Below, one piece after another: positions 8,872 to 17,086 of a stretch of DNA of 53,383 nt (the first letter of the stretch is position 1; each line of letters begins with the position of its first letter). The stretch comes from an uncultured Eubacterium sp. (GTDB lineage Bacteria > Bacillota > Clostridia > Lachnospirales > Lachnospiraceae). A program made the translations under genes and the position numbers. The notes under the pieces are model-generated. The model made no database searches and was not told the origin of the DNA. It saw nothing but the letters and a program-made list of their open reading frames with translations. The DNA is taken from positions 1 to 53,383 of the forward strand of contig CAJUBQ010000026.1 of the NCBI GenBank assembly GCA_910584595.1. The letters are read 5' to 3'.

Positions 8872-9696
8872 TTATTTTCCTCCTGTCATTGCTACTCCTT
8901 CGATAAACTGTTTCTGGAAAATCAGATATAAAACAACCATCGGCAGCATTGCAAGCAGAGAACCCGCCATTAATACCGGATAATTGGTACTAAACTGTCC
9001 ATTTAAACTAGAAAGCCCTGCTGAAAGCGTAGTAGATTTAATGTCCGTATTTGCAACAAGCGGCCACATCAAATCCGTATAAGCAAATACAGCTGTAAAT
9101 ACCGAAAGCGCCGCAATAGAGGAACGAGTCAGCGGAAACATAATCTTTGTAAACGTCTGCCAGCGATTGCAGCCATCCAGATATGCGGCTTCTGCAACCT
9201 CATCCGGTATACCCAAATACGCCTGACGCAGAAAAAAGGTGCCAAATGCGCTTACAATCCCCGGAAATACAAGTGAAAACATTGTATTCGTCATTCCCAT
9301 TTTCGCAATCATCTGATACTGCGGGATAATAAAAATTTGTCCTGGTATCATCTGCTGAACAATAATTAATGTAAACAGCAAATTTTTGCCTCGAAAATTC
9401 AGCTTGGCAAATGCATAACCTGCCATTGAACAAAACACAACCGCACAAACAACGCGCAGCAAAATCATAAGCGCCGTATTGATGTAAAGGTTTGTAAACG
9501 GAAGCAGATCCAACGCCTTTGTAAACGAGTCCATATTCCAGCTGGAAGGCAAGATGGTAGGCGGTATCTGCATAACTTCTGCATTTGTCTTAAAAGAAGT
9601 AAACAACATCCAGACAAACGGGAATACCATAAGGATGGAACCTGCAATTAATGCAGCGTAAATCGCGATGGTTGTAGTATTCTGTTTTTGTTTCAT
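8872..9696 (-). CDS. Sugar ABC transporter permease, MalG-like
   Basis: One of two inner-membrane subunits of a CUT1-type carbohydrate importer. It is 274 residues with about six membrane helices and the cytoplasmic EAA loop EAAYLDGCNRWQTF, which docks the ATPase. The C-terminal end is typical of MalG relatives (QKQFIEGVAMTGG). It sits between the second permease and the GH36 gene with very short spacers. No ATPase gene is present in the cluster, so a shared MsmK-type ATPase from elsewhere must power it; that is inference from how such systems usually work. The likely cargo is an alpha-galactoside. Confidence 0.94.
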   Translation of the reverse strand: MKQKQNTTTIAIYAALIAGSILMVFPFVWMLFTSFKTNAEVMQIPPTILPSSWNMDSFTKALDLLPFTNLYINTALMILLRVVCAVVFCSMAGYAFAKLNFRGKNLLFTLIIVQQMIPGQIFIIPQYQMIAKMGMTNTMFSLVFPGIVSAFGTFFLRQAYLGIPDEVAEAAYLDGCNRWQTFTKIMFPLTRSSIAALSVFTAVFAYTDLMWPLVANTDIKSTTLSAGLSSLNGQFSTNYPVLMAGSLLAMLPMVVLYLIFQKQFIEGVAMTGGK

Positions 9697-9708
9697 AGCA
9701 ATTTCCTC

Positions 9709-10590
9709 CTATACTTCATAATTAACCCATTTTTTCTGTCCGATAAACTGAAGCGCAGTTACAATACCTATTAATATAACTGTCCAGATGACGATAGCTG
9801 AGGAATATCCTCGATTACCGGATATAAAAGATTCCCGATAAAACAGATAAATCAATGACTGTGCTTTACTCAATGCCGGATTTCCTTCGCCAACCATCAT
9901 ATACAGCAGATCGTAAACTTTTAAAGAAGCCATCAACCGCATAATCAGCACAACAAACAATGTTGGAGACACCATTGGCATTGTAATATAACGAAACTGC
10001 TGCAGCTTTGTACATCCATCGAGGCTGGCTGCTTCATAATAGCTCTTGGAAATATTTTGAATGCCGGAAAGCAGCAGCACCGCATCATATCCAAGAGCGC
10101 TCCAGATTGCAACAATTGCAACCGTAATAATTACAATATTTGGATTTGTGATCCAGTTAATATCAGTATGAAAAATAGTATTAATAATCCCATATTCAGA
10201 ATTAAACATCCATTTCCATACCATTGCCACAGCAGCAGGCGCAACAACCATCGGGAGGAAAAAAATAGCGCGAAACACAACTTTGCCCCGTATTTTTGCA
10301 TTTAGCAAAATCGCAATAATAAGCGCTAAAAATACTCCGATAGGAACGGTCAATATACAAAATAAAAGTGTATTCCACGTTGCACGTAAAAACTCTTCGC
10401 TCGTAAACATATGAATATAATTTTTAAGCCCTACAAACTGATAATTGCCAAACGCTTTCGCATTCGTAAAACTTAAAATAACTGTCTGTAAAAAAGGATA
10501 TACATTTAAAATCAAAAGACCAAGAATCGTCGGAGCTATCATTAAATAACCCCATTTGTGATCCTGATCAAACCCTCTTTTCTTATTCAT
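9709..10590 (-). CDS. Sugar ABC transporter permease, MalF-like
   Basis: The partner permease of 293 residues, with six or so membrane helices and an EAA loop (YEAASLDGCTKLQQF). Family features include the start WGYLMIAPTILGLLILNVYPF and a conserved FLPMVVAPAAVAMVWKWMF segment. It lies 13 bp downstream of the solute-binding protein and 12 bp upstream of the second permease, in the usual order binding protein, MalF-like, MalG-like. It acts in the cytoplasmic membrane as half of the pore. Confidence 0.94.
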   Translation of the reverse strand: MNKKRGFDQDHKWGYLMIAPTILGLLILNVYPFLQTVILSFTNAKAFGNYQFVGLKNYIHMFTSEEFLRATWNTLLFCILTVPIGVFLALIIAILLNAKIRGKVVFRAIFFLPMVVAPAAVAMVWKWMFNSEYGIINTIFHTDINWITNPNIVIITVAIVAIWSALGYDAVLLLSGIQNISKSYYEAASLDGCTKLQQFRYITMPMVSPTLFVVLIMRLMASLKVYDLLYMMVGEGNPALSKAQSLIYLFYRESFISGNRGYSSAIVIWTVILIGIVTALQFIGQKKWVNYEV

Positions 10591-10603
10591 CAGAATCCTC
10601 CCT

Positions 10604-11881
10604 TTAATATTCTGCTATAGCATCAGTTACAGTCGTCTGCATCTTGGCAATTCCTTCATCCGTGGTACAATTGCCTGCATAAATATCGAGCATGATTTGC
10701 TCTACCTTTGGTTCCCAGGATGGTCTTGAGGGATTGTTGACATATTTGACACTGTAATCAAACATTGGAATTACCTGATTCACATTAATCTGCCAGCCCT
10801 TATCTGCAAAAGTTTTCACCCATGTATCCTCCAGGCCGTTATAGGCCGGAATAGCAACACCGGATTCTCCTTGTATCTGCTGCCCCTCTTTGGAACCAAG
10901 AAATTCCAAAAACTGCATAGCGAGCTCTTTGTTCGCACCATTTGCAGCTGTTGCATAGCTTACGCTGTTAGAAATCACAGCCTGCCCACTGCCGGAAGCC
11001 GGAGAAGGACATTTCGGAAGCGGAGCAACATCCCATTTTCCATTTCTGTCTGCGTATGTTGTACACAAATTCACCAAATCCCAATTACCGGCAAAATACA
11101 TCGCTCCTTCCCCTGAGAAAAACAGTTCTGCAGCTCCAGTATTAGCAAATTGCTCCTGTGTCGGACACCATTCGTTTTTTTGAATATCTATGTAATATTT
11201 AATGGCATCTGCTGTCGCCGGATCTGTATAAGATGCTAAAGATCCGTCTTCGCTCAAGATCTTTCCGCCGTTTTGGTATACAAAATTCCAATAACCGATC
11301 TGGTCATGCGAATAAGCCATATAACCATATTTTCCTGTTTTTTCATAAATTTCAGCTGATGCGCCTTCAAGATCGTCCCATGTCCAGTTTTCATCAGGAT
11401 ATGCCACTTCTGCCTGGTCAAACAAATCTTTATTGTACAGCATGAGGACAAGATCTTTATCTTTTGGCACGCCATATGTTTTTCCATCACTGCCTTTCGC
11501 ATTTGCAACTGAAATATCAGAATAATCTGTTTCTTTTACAATGTCGGAGCAGTCTGCCAAAATCCCGCTGTCTGCATATTTGTACATCTGATTCGAATGC
11601 ATCCAGAAAATATCAGGCATAGAGTTGCTCGTTGCTGCCGCCTCCAACTTTGTCCAATATTCATCCCAGCCAGTTGCCTGTACTTCGATTTTAACATCCG
11701 GATGTTTTTCTGTATAAGCTTTTGCAATTGCTTCCATACCAGCCTTTTGCCCTTGATCCCAGATCAAAAACACCAGCTTTCCTTTATCCGAAGATGCCCC
11801 TTTAGAGCCACAGGCACACAACCCAAGTGACATTGCACTTGCAAGTGCAAGCGTTGCTCCTCTTTTTAACCAATGTTTCAT
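10604..11881 (-). CDS. Sugar-binding lipoprotein of ABC transporter
   Basis: Extracellular substrate-binding lipoprotein of the extracellular solute-binding family 1. I place the start at the ATG at 11881, which has AAAGGAGG before it, giving 425 residues; the longer frame to 11926 adds residues without a ribosome site. A basic start and hydrophobic stretch lead to a lipobox LCAC, then a Ser/Gly-rich linker. The mature part contains family features such as NGGKILSEDG and AMYFAGNWDL. As first gene of the operon with GH36 downstream, it probably captures raffinose, melibiose or similar galactosides. The substrate is inferred from context only. Confidence 0.93.
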   Translation of the reverse strand: MKHWLKRGATLALASAMSLGLCACGSKGASSDKGKLVFLIWDQGQKAGMEAIAKAYTEKHPDVKIEVQATGWDEYWTKLEAAATSNSMPDIFWMHSNQMYKYADSGILADCSDIVKETDYSDISVANAKGSDGKTYGVPKDKDLVLMLYNKDLFDQAEVAYPDENWTWDDLEGASAEIYEKTGKYGYMAYSHDQIGYWNFVYQNGGKILSEDGSLASYTDPATADAIKYYIDIQKNEWCPTQEQFANTGAAELFFSGEGAMYFAGNWDLVNLCTTYADRNGKWDVAPLPKCPSPASGSGQAVISNSVSYATAANGANKELAMQFLEFLGSKEGQQIQGESGVAIPAYNGLEDTWVKTFADKGWQINVNQVIPMFDYSVKYVNNPSRPSWEPKVEQIMLDIYAGNCTTDEGIAKMQTTVTDAIAEY

Positions 11882-12207
11882 AAAAAATCCTCCTTTAAAA
11901 TCACAGAATATGCCAAAATCAAACATTTTGGGGTACTGCCTTATTTTTTACTTTACTATTCAATTTGATCAGATTGTTCATGAAATCGGCCGAATTCTAT
12001 TGAATTAATGCCTTCTTGTATCAGGCTGAAATTAATTATACTTGAAGAAAACAGATTTTGGAATATCTTGTGCAAGCAGGTTATATATCAAAATGAAATA
12101 TTTTTCTTAAAAAAAGTAGCATTTGTGTGCATTGTGATATATAATAAAAACACCGCTTAAATGACACTTGTCACAAACAAAATTTATTACTGTCAGGAGG
12201 ACATACA
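11882..12207. promoter_or_regulatory. Divergent control region between the alpha-galactoside operon and araC
   Basis: This 326-bp gap holds the control signals for both directions. An inverted repeat CCAAAAT-n5-ATTTTGG (11913-11931) lies in the leader of the binding-protein gene. A near-perfect 16-bp palindrome (11982-11997, centre TCGGCCGA) lies about 100 bp upstream of its start. On the araC side a TATAAT sits near 12140 without a good -35 box, as expected of an activator-dependent promoter. No cre site with a good match was seen. Which element the AraC protein binds is unknown. Confidence 0.5.
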
Positions 12208-13083
12208 ATGAATGATATTTTCCACGTACTGGATCAGGGATTTATAGATTTGTGCATGTACCAATTCGGCTACGCACAAAATGACCCTCTTTCTTCGTTT
12301 GGGCCACATGTTCGTTCACATTATCTGTTTCATTATGTTATCTCCGGTTCCGGTACATTACAGGCAACAGATGAAAACGGCGCCGACCATACATATCACA
12401 TACGCAGCGGACAGGGTTTTCTCATCGTTCCTCAGCAGATTACCACCTATTGGGCAGATGAAATACACCCCTGGGAATACACATGGATTGAGTTTGATGG
12501 AATGCGGGTAAAGGAAGCAATCATGCTGTCCGGACTTGGCATGAACAATCCGGTATACCGCAGCTCAGATAAAAACCGTACGGATACCATGCTGGAATGT
12601 ATGCTGTATATTGCGCACCATCCAAAAGAATCTTCTTTTCAGCTGATGTCCTATCTTTATATGTTTTTAGACTGCTTGACACGTTCATCTGCATCCAGAA
12701 CCGTACCTGCAAGCAGCAGCATGAGCAGATATTATCTGGAATGGGCATTTGCATATATTGACCAGAATTTCCACAACAATATTTCTATTGCAGATATCGC
12801 CGACTCATGCAAAATTCATCGTAATTACCTTTGCAGAATTTTTCGAGAAAACGTAGGCGTCAGCCCGCAGGAATTTCTAATTTCATATCGAATGAATAAA
12901 GCAATACAGCTGCTTCGTACAACAAATCTCTCCATCCATGACATCGGAAACGCTGTTGGTTACCCAAACCAGCTGCATTTTTCCAGAGCATTTAAAAATA
13001 TATATGGAAAATCTCCAAAGCAATGGAGAGAACAGCTCAGTAAAAATGTAACAGTTCAGGTAAAGCATGGAACTGTTACGTAA
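12208..13083 (+). CDS. AraC-family transcriptional regulator
   Basis: A 291-residue regulator with the usual two-part layout. The N-terminal cupin-like sugar-sensing domain is followed by about 100 C-terminal residues carrying two helix-turn-helix units (NISIADIADSCKIHRNYL and LSIHDIGNAVGYPNQLHFSRAF). The second carries the conserved AraC signature ending in SPKQWRE. It is transcribed away from the alpha-galactoside operon, which strongly suggests that it activates that operon in response to an alpha-galactoside. The ATG is preceded by CAGGAGG. A 10-bp inverted repeat covers its last codons. Confidence 0.95.
   Translation: MNDIFHVLDQGFIDLCMYQFGYAQNDPLSSFGPHVRSHYLFHYVISGSGTLQATDENGADHTYHIRSGQGFLIVPQQITTYWADEIHPWEYTWIEFDGMRVKEAIMLSGLGMNNPVYRSSDKNRTDTMLECMLYIAHHPKESSFQLMSYLYMFLDCLTRSSASRTVPASSSMSRYYLEWAFAYIDQNFHNNISIADIADSCKIHRNYLCRIFRENVGVSPQEFLISYRMNKAIQLLRTTNLSIHDIGNAVGYPNQLHFSRAFKNIYGKSPKQWREQLSKNVTVQVKHGTVT
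13048..13079 (+). other. Perfect hairpin over the 3' end of araC
   Basis: GTAACAGTTC (13048-13057) and GAACTGTTAC (13070-13079) are perfect arms around a 12-nt loop inside the last codons of the gene. No T run follows, so it is not a typical terminator. It may protect the transcript 3' end or be coincidental. Confidence 0.5.
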
Positions 13084-13120
13084 AGATATTTAATAAGATG
13101 CAAAAGAAACAAAAAAACAG

Positions 13121-13148
13121 TTACTTTTTTCCAATTCTATGTTATAGT
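13121..13148 (+). promoter_or_regulatory. Predicted promoter of the alcohol dehydrogenase gene
   Basis: TTACTT (13121-13126) and TATAGT (13143-13148) with a 16-bp spacer, 40 bp upstream of the ATG. Confidence 0.55.
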
Positions 13149-13187
13149 AAATAAATACATATTAATCACTCAGGAGGTATTTATACT

Positions 13188-14405
13188 ATGGCAAGATTTA
13201 CACTACCACGTGACCTTTACCATGGCAAAGGCGCTCTGGAAGCATTAAAATCTTTTCAGGGCAGTCGTGCAATGATCTGCGTCGGCGGCGGCTCGATGAA
13301 ACGTTTTGGCTTTTTAGACCGCGCACAGCAGTACTTAAAAGAAGCCGGAATGGAAGTAGAAATATTTGAAGGCATCGAACCGGATCCATCAGTAGAAACG
13401 GTTATGAAAGGCGCCGAAGCAATGGCTGCTTTCCAACCGGACTGGATTGTCGCAATGGGCGGGGGTTCTCCGATCGACGCGGCAAAAGCAATGTGGATTA
13501 AATACGAATACCCGGACATTACCTTTGAAGATATGTGCAAAGTATTCGGCATTCCAAGCCTGCGCAAAAAAGCGCATTTTTGCGCGATTTCTTCCACATC
13601 CGGCACAGCTACCGAAGTAACTGCTTTTTCTATTATTACCGATTATCAAAAAGGGATCAAATATCCGATTGCCGATTTTGAAATCACACCGGACGTTGCC
13701 ATCGTAGATCCGGATCTGGCTGAGACAATGCCGCAAAAACTGGTAGCGCATACCGGAATGGACGCTATGACCCATTCCATCGAAGCTTATGTATCTACCG
13801 CAAATTGCGACTATACAGACCCGCTTGCACTTCATTCCATTAAAATGATACAGCATGATCTTGTAGATTCTTACAATGGAGATATGGAAAAACGCGCTTC
13901 CATGCATAATGCGCAATGTCTGGCTGGTATGGCATTTTCTAACGCATTGCTTGGAATCGTACATTCTATGGCACATAAAACCGGAGCAGCATTCGCTGAC
14001 TATGGCGCACACATTATCCATGGCGCGGCAAACGCAATGTATCTGCCAAAAGTCATCGCATTTAATGCAAAAGATGAAACAGCGAAAAAACGCTATGGCG
14101 ACATTGCTGACTTTATGGGATTAGGCGGTTCCACCTTAGAAGAAAAAGTGAATCTGCTGATTAACTATTTAAGAAAAATGAACGACGACTTAAAGATCCC
14201 GCACTGTATTAAAAATTATGGTCCGGACAGCTATCCGGCTGAGCAGGGCTTTGTACCGGAAGAAGTCTTCTTAGAGAGACTGCCGGATATTGCGGCAAAC
14301 GCTTTATTAGATGCCTGCACAGGCTCTAATCCGCGCCAGCCAAGCCAGGAAGAAATGGAAAAACTGCTGAAATGCTGTTATTATGATACAGAAGTAGATT
14401 TTTAA
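13188..14405 (+). CDS. Iron-containing alcohol dehydrogenase
   Basis: A 405-residue group III (Fe-dependent) alcohol dehydrogenase that interconverts an alcohol and an aldehyde or ketone with NAD(P)H. The dinucleotide-binding motif GGGSPIDAAK is near residues 87-96. The metal site is formed by the Asp of VAHTGMDAMTHSIEAY together with His residues in GIVHSMAHKTGA and HIIHGAANA, all present. The start has CAGGAGG at suitable spacing. It is monocistronic, with its own promoter and a strong bidirectional terminator. The physiological substrate cannot be told; butanol, ethanol or 1,3-propanediol dehydrogenases all look alike at this level. Confidence 0.95.
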   Translation: MARFTLPRDLYHGKGALEALKSFQGSRAMICVGGGSMKRFGFLDRAQQYLKEAGMEVEIFEGIEPDPSVETVMKGAEAMAAFQPDWIVAMGGGSPIDAAKAMWIKYEYPDITFEDMCKVFGIPSLRKKAHFCAISSTSGTATEVTAFSIITDYQKGIKYPIADFEITPDVAIVDPDLAETMPQKLVAHTGMDAMTHSIEAYVSTANCDYTDPLALHSIKMIQHDLVDSYNGDMEKRASMHNAQCLAGMAFSNALLGIVHSMAHKTGAAFADYGAHIIHGAANAMYLPKVIAFNAKDETAKKRYGDIADFMGLGGSTLEEKVNLLINYLRKMNDDLKIPHCIKNYGPDSYPAEQGFVPEEVFLERLPDIAANALLDACTGSNPRQPSQEEMEKLLKCCYYDTEVDF

Positions 14406-14413
14406 CGACAAAC

Positions 14414-14455
14414 AAAAACCCACATGTCCGCATTCCTGCATGCATGTGGGTTTTT
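14414..14455. terminator. Bidirectional terminator
   Basis: AAAAACCCACATG (14414-14426) and CATGTGGGTTTTT (14443-14455) form a 13-bp stem with T runs on either strand. It serves the alcohol dehydrogenase gene and the convergent Glu-rich protein gene. Confidence 0.9.
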
Positions 14456-14467
14456 CTAATGGCAGCG

Positions 14468-15250
14468 CTACAACCTGTAATCAATATGTGGATATTGTCC
14501 GCGATCGGCTGTCCGAAAGATCATTGTCTGCTCTATATGCTCTTTGACCGCTTCTGCAAGCGTTTTTTCCGTCAGCGTTTCCACTGCCTGCACCTCTTCA
14601 CCGACACCGGCTGCTTCTTCCGTGAGCCCTTCTTCCAGAGCTTCTCCTTGTAATTTTTCCGTAAGACCTTCTTCCAGAGCTTCTCCTTGTAATTCTTCCG
14701 TGGGTGCTTCTTCCAGAACTTCTCCTTGTAATTCTTCCGTAAGCTCTTCTCCAAGTTCTTCCCCTTGTAATTCTTCCGTAAGCTCTTCTTCCAGCTGCTC
14801 CTCCAGTTCTTCCTGGATTTCGTCCGCCACTTCGGTAATTTCCTCCATGATTTCGGACAACATCCCCTTGTTCTCTTCTTCGGTTCCGAGCGCTTCTTCG
14901 ACTCTTTCCTTTTCGCGCTCTTCCGGCGTTTTCGGAGCCGTCTTATCCGCAGCCTCAGCAATTTTCTCACCGATTTCTCTGGCTTCATCGAGCACATGAC
15001 TCATCTGGCTATTGTTGTATTGCTTTTTTGCTTCTGCAATCTGATCTTCATAAGAATGAAACATATCCAGCTTTCTCTCAATATCTTCCAGACTGGCACA
15101 CTGCATATTTTTCAGATTTTCCTTCTGCTTTTCAAAAAACTCTACCTGACTGGCGCATTCTTGCTGGCGTTCCTGCCTTTCCTGCGTGCTTTTTAATCCA
15201 CCCATACCTGGAAATCGCATCACATTCAAAGCCTGTATACTCACACTCAT
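14468..15250 (-). CDS. Glu-rich coiled-coil protein with tandem 13-residue repeats
   Basis: A 260-residue protein I do not recognise. The first 130 residues are charged and look helical, with a probable coiled coil of Glu, Gln and Lys. The middle is almost entirely Glu/Leu, with about four and a half copies of a 13-residue unit of the form LEExLTEELQGEx. The C-terminus is a short mixed tail. There is no signal peptide or membrane helix. The ATG follows AGAAAGGAGGG. It lies downstream of, and on the same strand as, the M56 peptidase gene, but a 111-bp gap suggests a separate unit. The net charge is strongly negative. Function unknown; a cytoplasmic scaffold is only a guess. Confidence 0.75.
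   Translation of the reverse strand: MSVSIQALNVMRFPGMGGLKSTQERQERQQECASQVEFFEKQKENLKNMQCASLEDIERKLDMFHSYEDQIAEAKKQYNNSQMSHVLDEAREIGEKIAEAADKTAPKTPEEREKERVEEALGTEEENKGMLSEIMEEITEVADEIQEELEEQLEEELTEELQGEELGEELTEELQGEVLEEAPTEELQGEALEEGLTEKLQGEALEEGLTEEAAGVGEEVQAVETLTEKTLAEAVKEHIEQTMIFRTADRGQYPHIDYRL
14638..14793 (-). repeat. Four 39-bp in-frame tandem repeats
   Basis: Units begin at 14638, 14677, 14716 and 14755, each exactly 39 bp and thus 13 codons. Partial copies flank the array on both sides. Their similarity at DNA level implies recent duplication, so copy number may vary between strains without breaking the frame. Confidence 0.9.
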
Positions 15251-15288
15251 AAGCAGACCCTCCTTTCTGGTTCACCCACTCTAAATAT

Positions 15289-15310
15289 TTAGGAACTGTT
15301 TCAAAATAAC
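15289..15310 (-). repeat. Short dispersed motif, copy 1
   Basis: A 22-bp stretch that matches 52768-52789 at 18 positions in the same orientation. Both copies end 34-39 bp upstream of a minus-strand start codon. It could be a small regulatory site or the edge of a dispersed repeat. Confidence 0.4.
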
Positions 15311-15361
15311 ATTTCAAGCAAGCCGTCCTGTTCCCATGATTGCACCAAGTATTATCACGGA

Positions 15362-16624
15362 TCAGATCAAATATTTCATCACAAAAGTTCTAAACCGGTC
15401 TATCCACTCCTGGCGAGCCATTAAAAAAACGTCTGACGGATCCTTGACCCGGACTCTTGCTGCCTGTCCAAATCCCCCGACTCCCGGAACTTTCATAATC
15501 GTATCATAGCTAAAAATGACATAACCTCCCTGCAAATGATATTTTTCAGAAAACCTTTCCATTTCCCGTCTGCTAATATAAAATTCATCATCTGCTGCTT
15601 CTACATGAAATCCTTCTTTTTTCAGATCATAGGTAAGCGGATGCAGTTTTTCATCGTATGCCGAAACTTTTTCTATTTTTGTATACCTTGGCATAGACGT
15701 TCCAATCGCAGTAACAGCTGCCATAAGGCAAACCGCAGCAGAAAGCATGAATGACAACCGCTTTTTCCTTTGATACCTGCAGCATGCGCTGTCATCCAGC
15801 GTCAGCATTGAAAGCCGTTTCACCCGTTTTTTTAATACATCATAATGATGATCCTGAAACGAAATAATGCCTTCTCTTACAAATGCCGTCTGCTTTTGCA
15901 TCTGCAATGCCATTAATATAACATTGGCATATTCATATGGACTGAGCGGCCCGAGTATCACACTCCCCTCATCACTGCTGTATTCCATATATTCTCTTAG
16001 TTTTTCTTCCAGAACATAAATAAGCGGATGTATCCACCAGAAGATCTTAAGCCATGCATAAATATTTAATAAAAGCACATGTCCCTGTCGGATGTGCAGC
16101 GCTTCGTGATACAAAACTGCGGAAATCTGTTCTTTTGATAACTGATGATAAAAAGTTTCCGGCAGAACAATATAAGGCTTACATATTCCGCCCGCAAACG
16201 GACTGCCGCACTCTTTTGACAAATACACACGTATGTTTCGTCCTCTGTCCTGCAGCGCCGTATCTTTTTCTAACTCTATCATACGCCGCATCAGCAGCAG
16301 CTTTTTGTGCAGACGTCTTTGTAAATACATCTTCCTTACCGCCAGTATGCCTATCATCAGAAAATAAAAAACCGCGGCCTGGACATTTAATTTGCCCTGG
16401 AGCCAATTTGTAACCAAAAACAGCCTTCCCGTAAAAAAGAGTTTTGAATTTCCCATAAAGCAGGAAACAGGCACAAGACCAAACAATGTTAGATGAAACC
16501 TCAAGTTTCCTGTCTCTGCAATTTTGCAGATTACAAGCGCCGCAGTCATCAAAACCGTTGCGGCCAACATGATACGCACAAGCTTCATAAAACTATAAAG
16601 CAGTATAAACCATTCAAATTTCAT
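15362..16624 (-). CDS. M56 family (BlaR1-like) membrane metallopeptidase
   Basis: A 420-residue membrane protein related to BlaR1/MecR1 zinc peptidases, which sense an outside signal and cleave a partner repressor. The zinc motif HEALH (173-177) and a downstream EYSSDE segment are present, between several membrane helices. The C-terminal part after the last helix (near residue 300) is only about 110 residues. It lacks the penicillin-binding motifs of true BlaR1, so beta-lactams are unlikely to be its ligand. It overlaps the upstream BlaI-type repressor gene by 11 bp, the classic sensor-repressor arrangement. The signal is unknown. Confidence 0.9.
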   Translation of the reverse strand: MKFEWFILLYSFMKLVRIMLAATVLMTAALVICKIAETGNLRFHLTLFGLVPVSCFMGNSKLFFTGRLFLVTNWLQGKLNVQAAVFYFLMIGILAVRKMYLQRRLHKKLLLMRRMIELEKDTALQDRGRNIRVYLSKECGSPFAGGICKPYIVLPETFYHQLSKEQISAVLYHEALHIRQGHVLLLNIYAWLKIFWWIHPLIYVLEEKLREYMEYSSDEGSVILGPLSPYEYANVILMALQMQKQTAFVREGIISFQDHHYDVLKKRVKRLSMLTLDDSACCRYQRKKRLSFMLSAAVCLMAAVTAIGTSMPRYTKIEKVSAYDEKLHPLTYDLKKEGFHVEAADDEFYISRREMERFSEKYHLQGGYVIFSYDTIMKVPGVGGFGQAARVRVKDPSDVFLMARQEWIDRFRTFVMKYLI

Positions 16625-17024
16625 CGTCTGTTTTCCTTACTTCTTTCATCTTCTCCACAAGCAGTTCCAATTCCTGAAACTGTTCGTCACTCAGATGTGC
16701 TTTTTCAATAAAGCTCGCAACTGCCAGTGTGGAATTACCTCCAAAATAATTTCGCACAAATCGCTCTTGCTTTTCTGCCAGACACTCTTCTTTTGATTTC
16801 ACTACGTAATAATGATATACGCGTGAATCCTTCTGATCGACTTCATAGCGTATGACCCCTTTTGCAAGCAGACGGTTAATCAGCACACGTATCGTTCTTG
16901 CACTCACTTTCAATGAATCTTTTAATGTCCGGATAATTTCTGAAGCTGTAATATCTCCGCCCGAATTCCAGATGACTTCCATGACGAGCCATTCCGTTTC
17001 GCTTGGTGTTGTCTCTTTTCCCAT
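16614..17024 (-). CDS. BlaI/MecI-type winged-helix repressor
   Basis: A cytoplasmic repressor of about 136 residues with the BlaI family pattern: SETEWLVMEVIWNSGGDITASEI at the start, and a winged helix containing KVSARTIRVLINRLLAKGVI. The C-terminal half would carry dimerisation and the cleavage site. I prefer the ATG at 17024, with GAGAGG just before it; a GTG at 17036 is possible. The M56 peptidase overlaps its end. A perfect 16-bp palindrome lies about 25 bp upstream of the start and is a good candidate operator for autorepression. It sits directly behind a MoxR-DUF58-transglutaminase set, which it may also control. Confidence 0.92.
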   Translation of the reverse strand: MGKETTPSETEWLVMEVIWNSGGDITASEIIRTLKDSLKVSARTIRVLINRLLAKGVIRYEVDQKDSRVYHYYVVKSKEECLAEKQERFVRNYFGGNSTLAVASFIEKAHLSDEQFQELELLVEKMKEVRKTDDEI

Positions 17025-17049
17025 ATAACCTCTCACATTCTTTATATCG

Positions 17050-17065
17050 GTTTATGTCCATAAAC
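17050..17065. promoter_or_regulatory. Candidate BlaI-type operator
   Basis: GTTTATG-TC-CATAAAC is a perfect inverted repeat of two 7-bp arms. It lies between the transglutaminase stop and the repressor start. It differs from the classical TACA/TGTA bla operator, so binding is inferred only from position and symmetry. Confidence 0.5.
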
Positions 17066-17086
17066 ATTTAACCCTTATCTCTTTTT

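Noticed and set aside
14544..14999. A Ser-rich 151-codon plus-strand frame
   Set aside because: It is the antisense of the Glu-rich repeat gene; the Ser content is just the complement of Glu codons.
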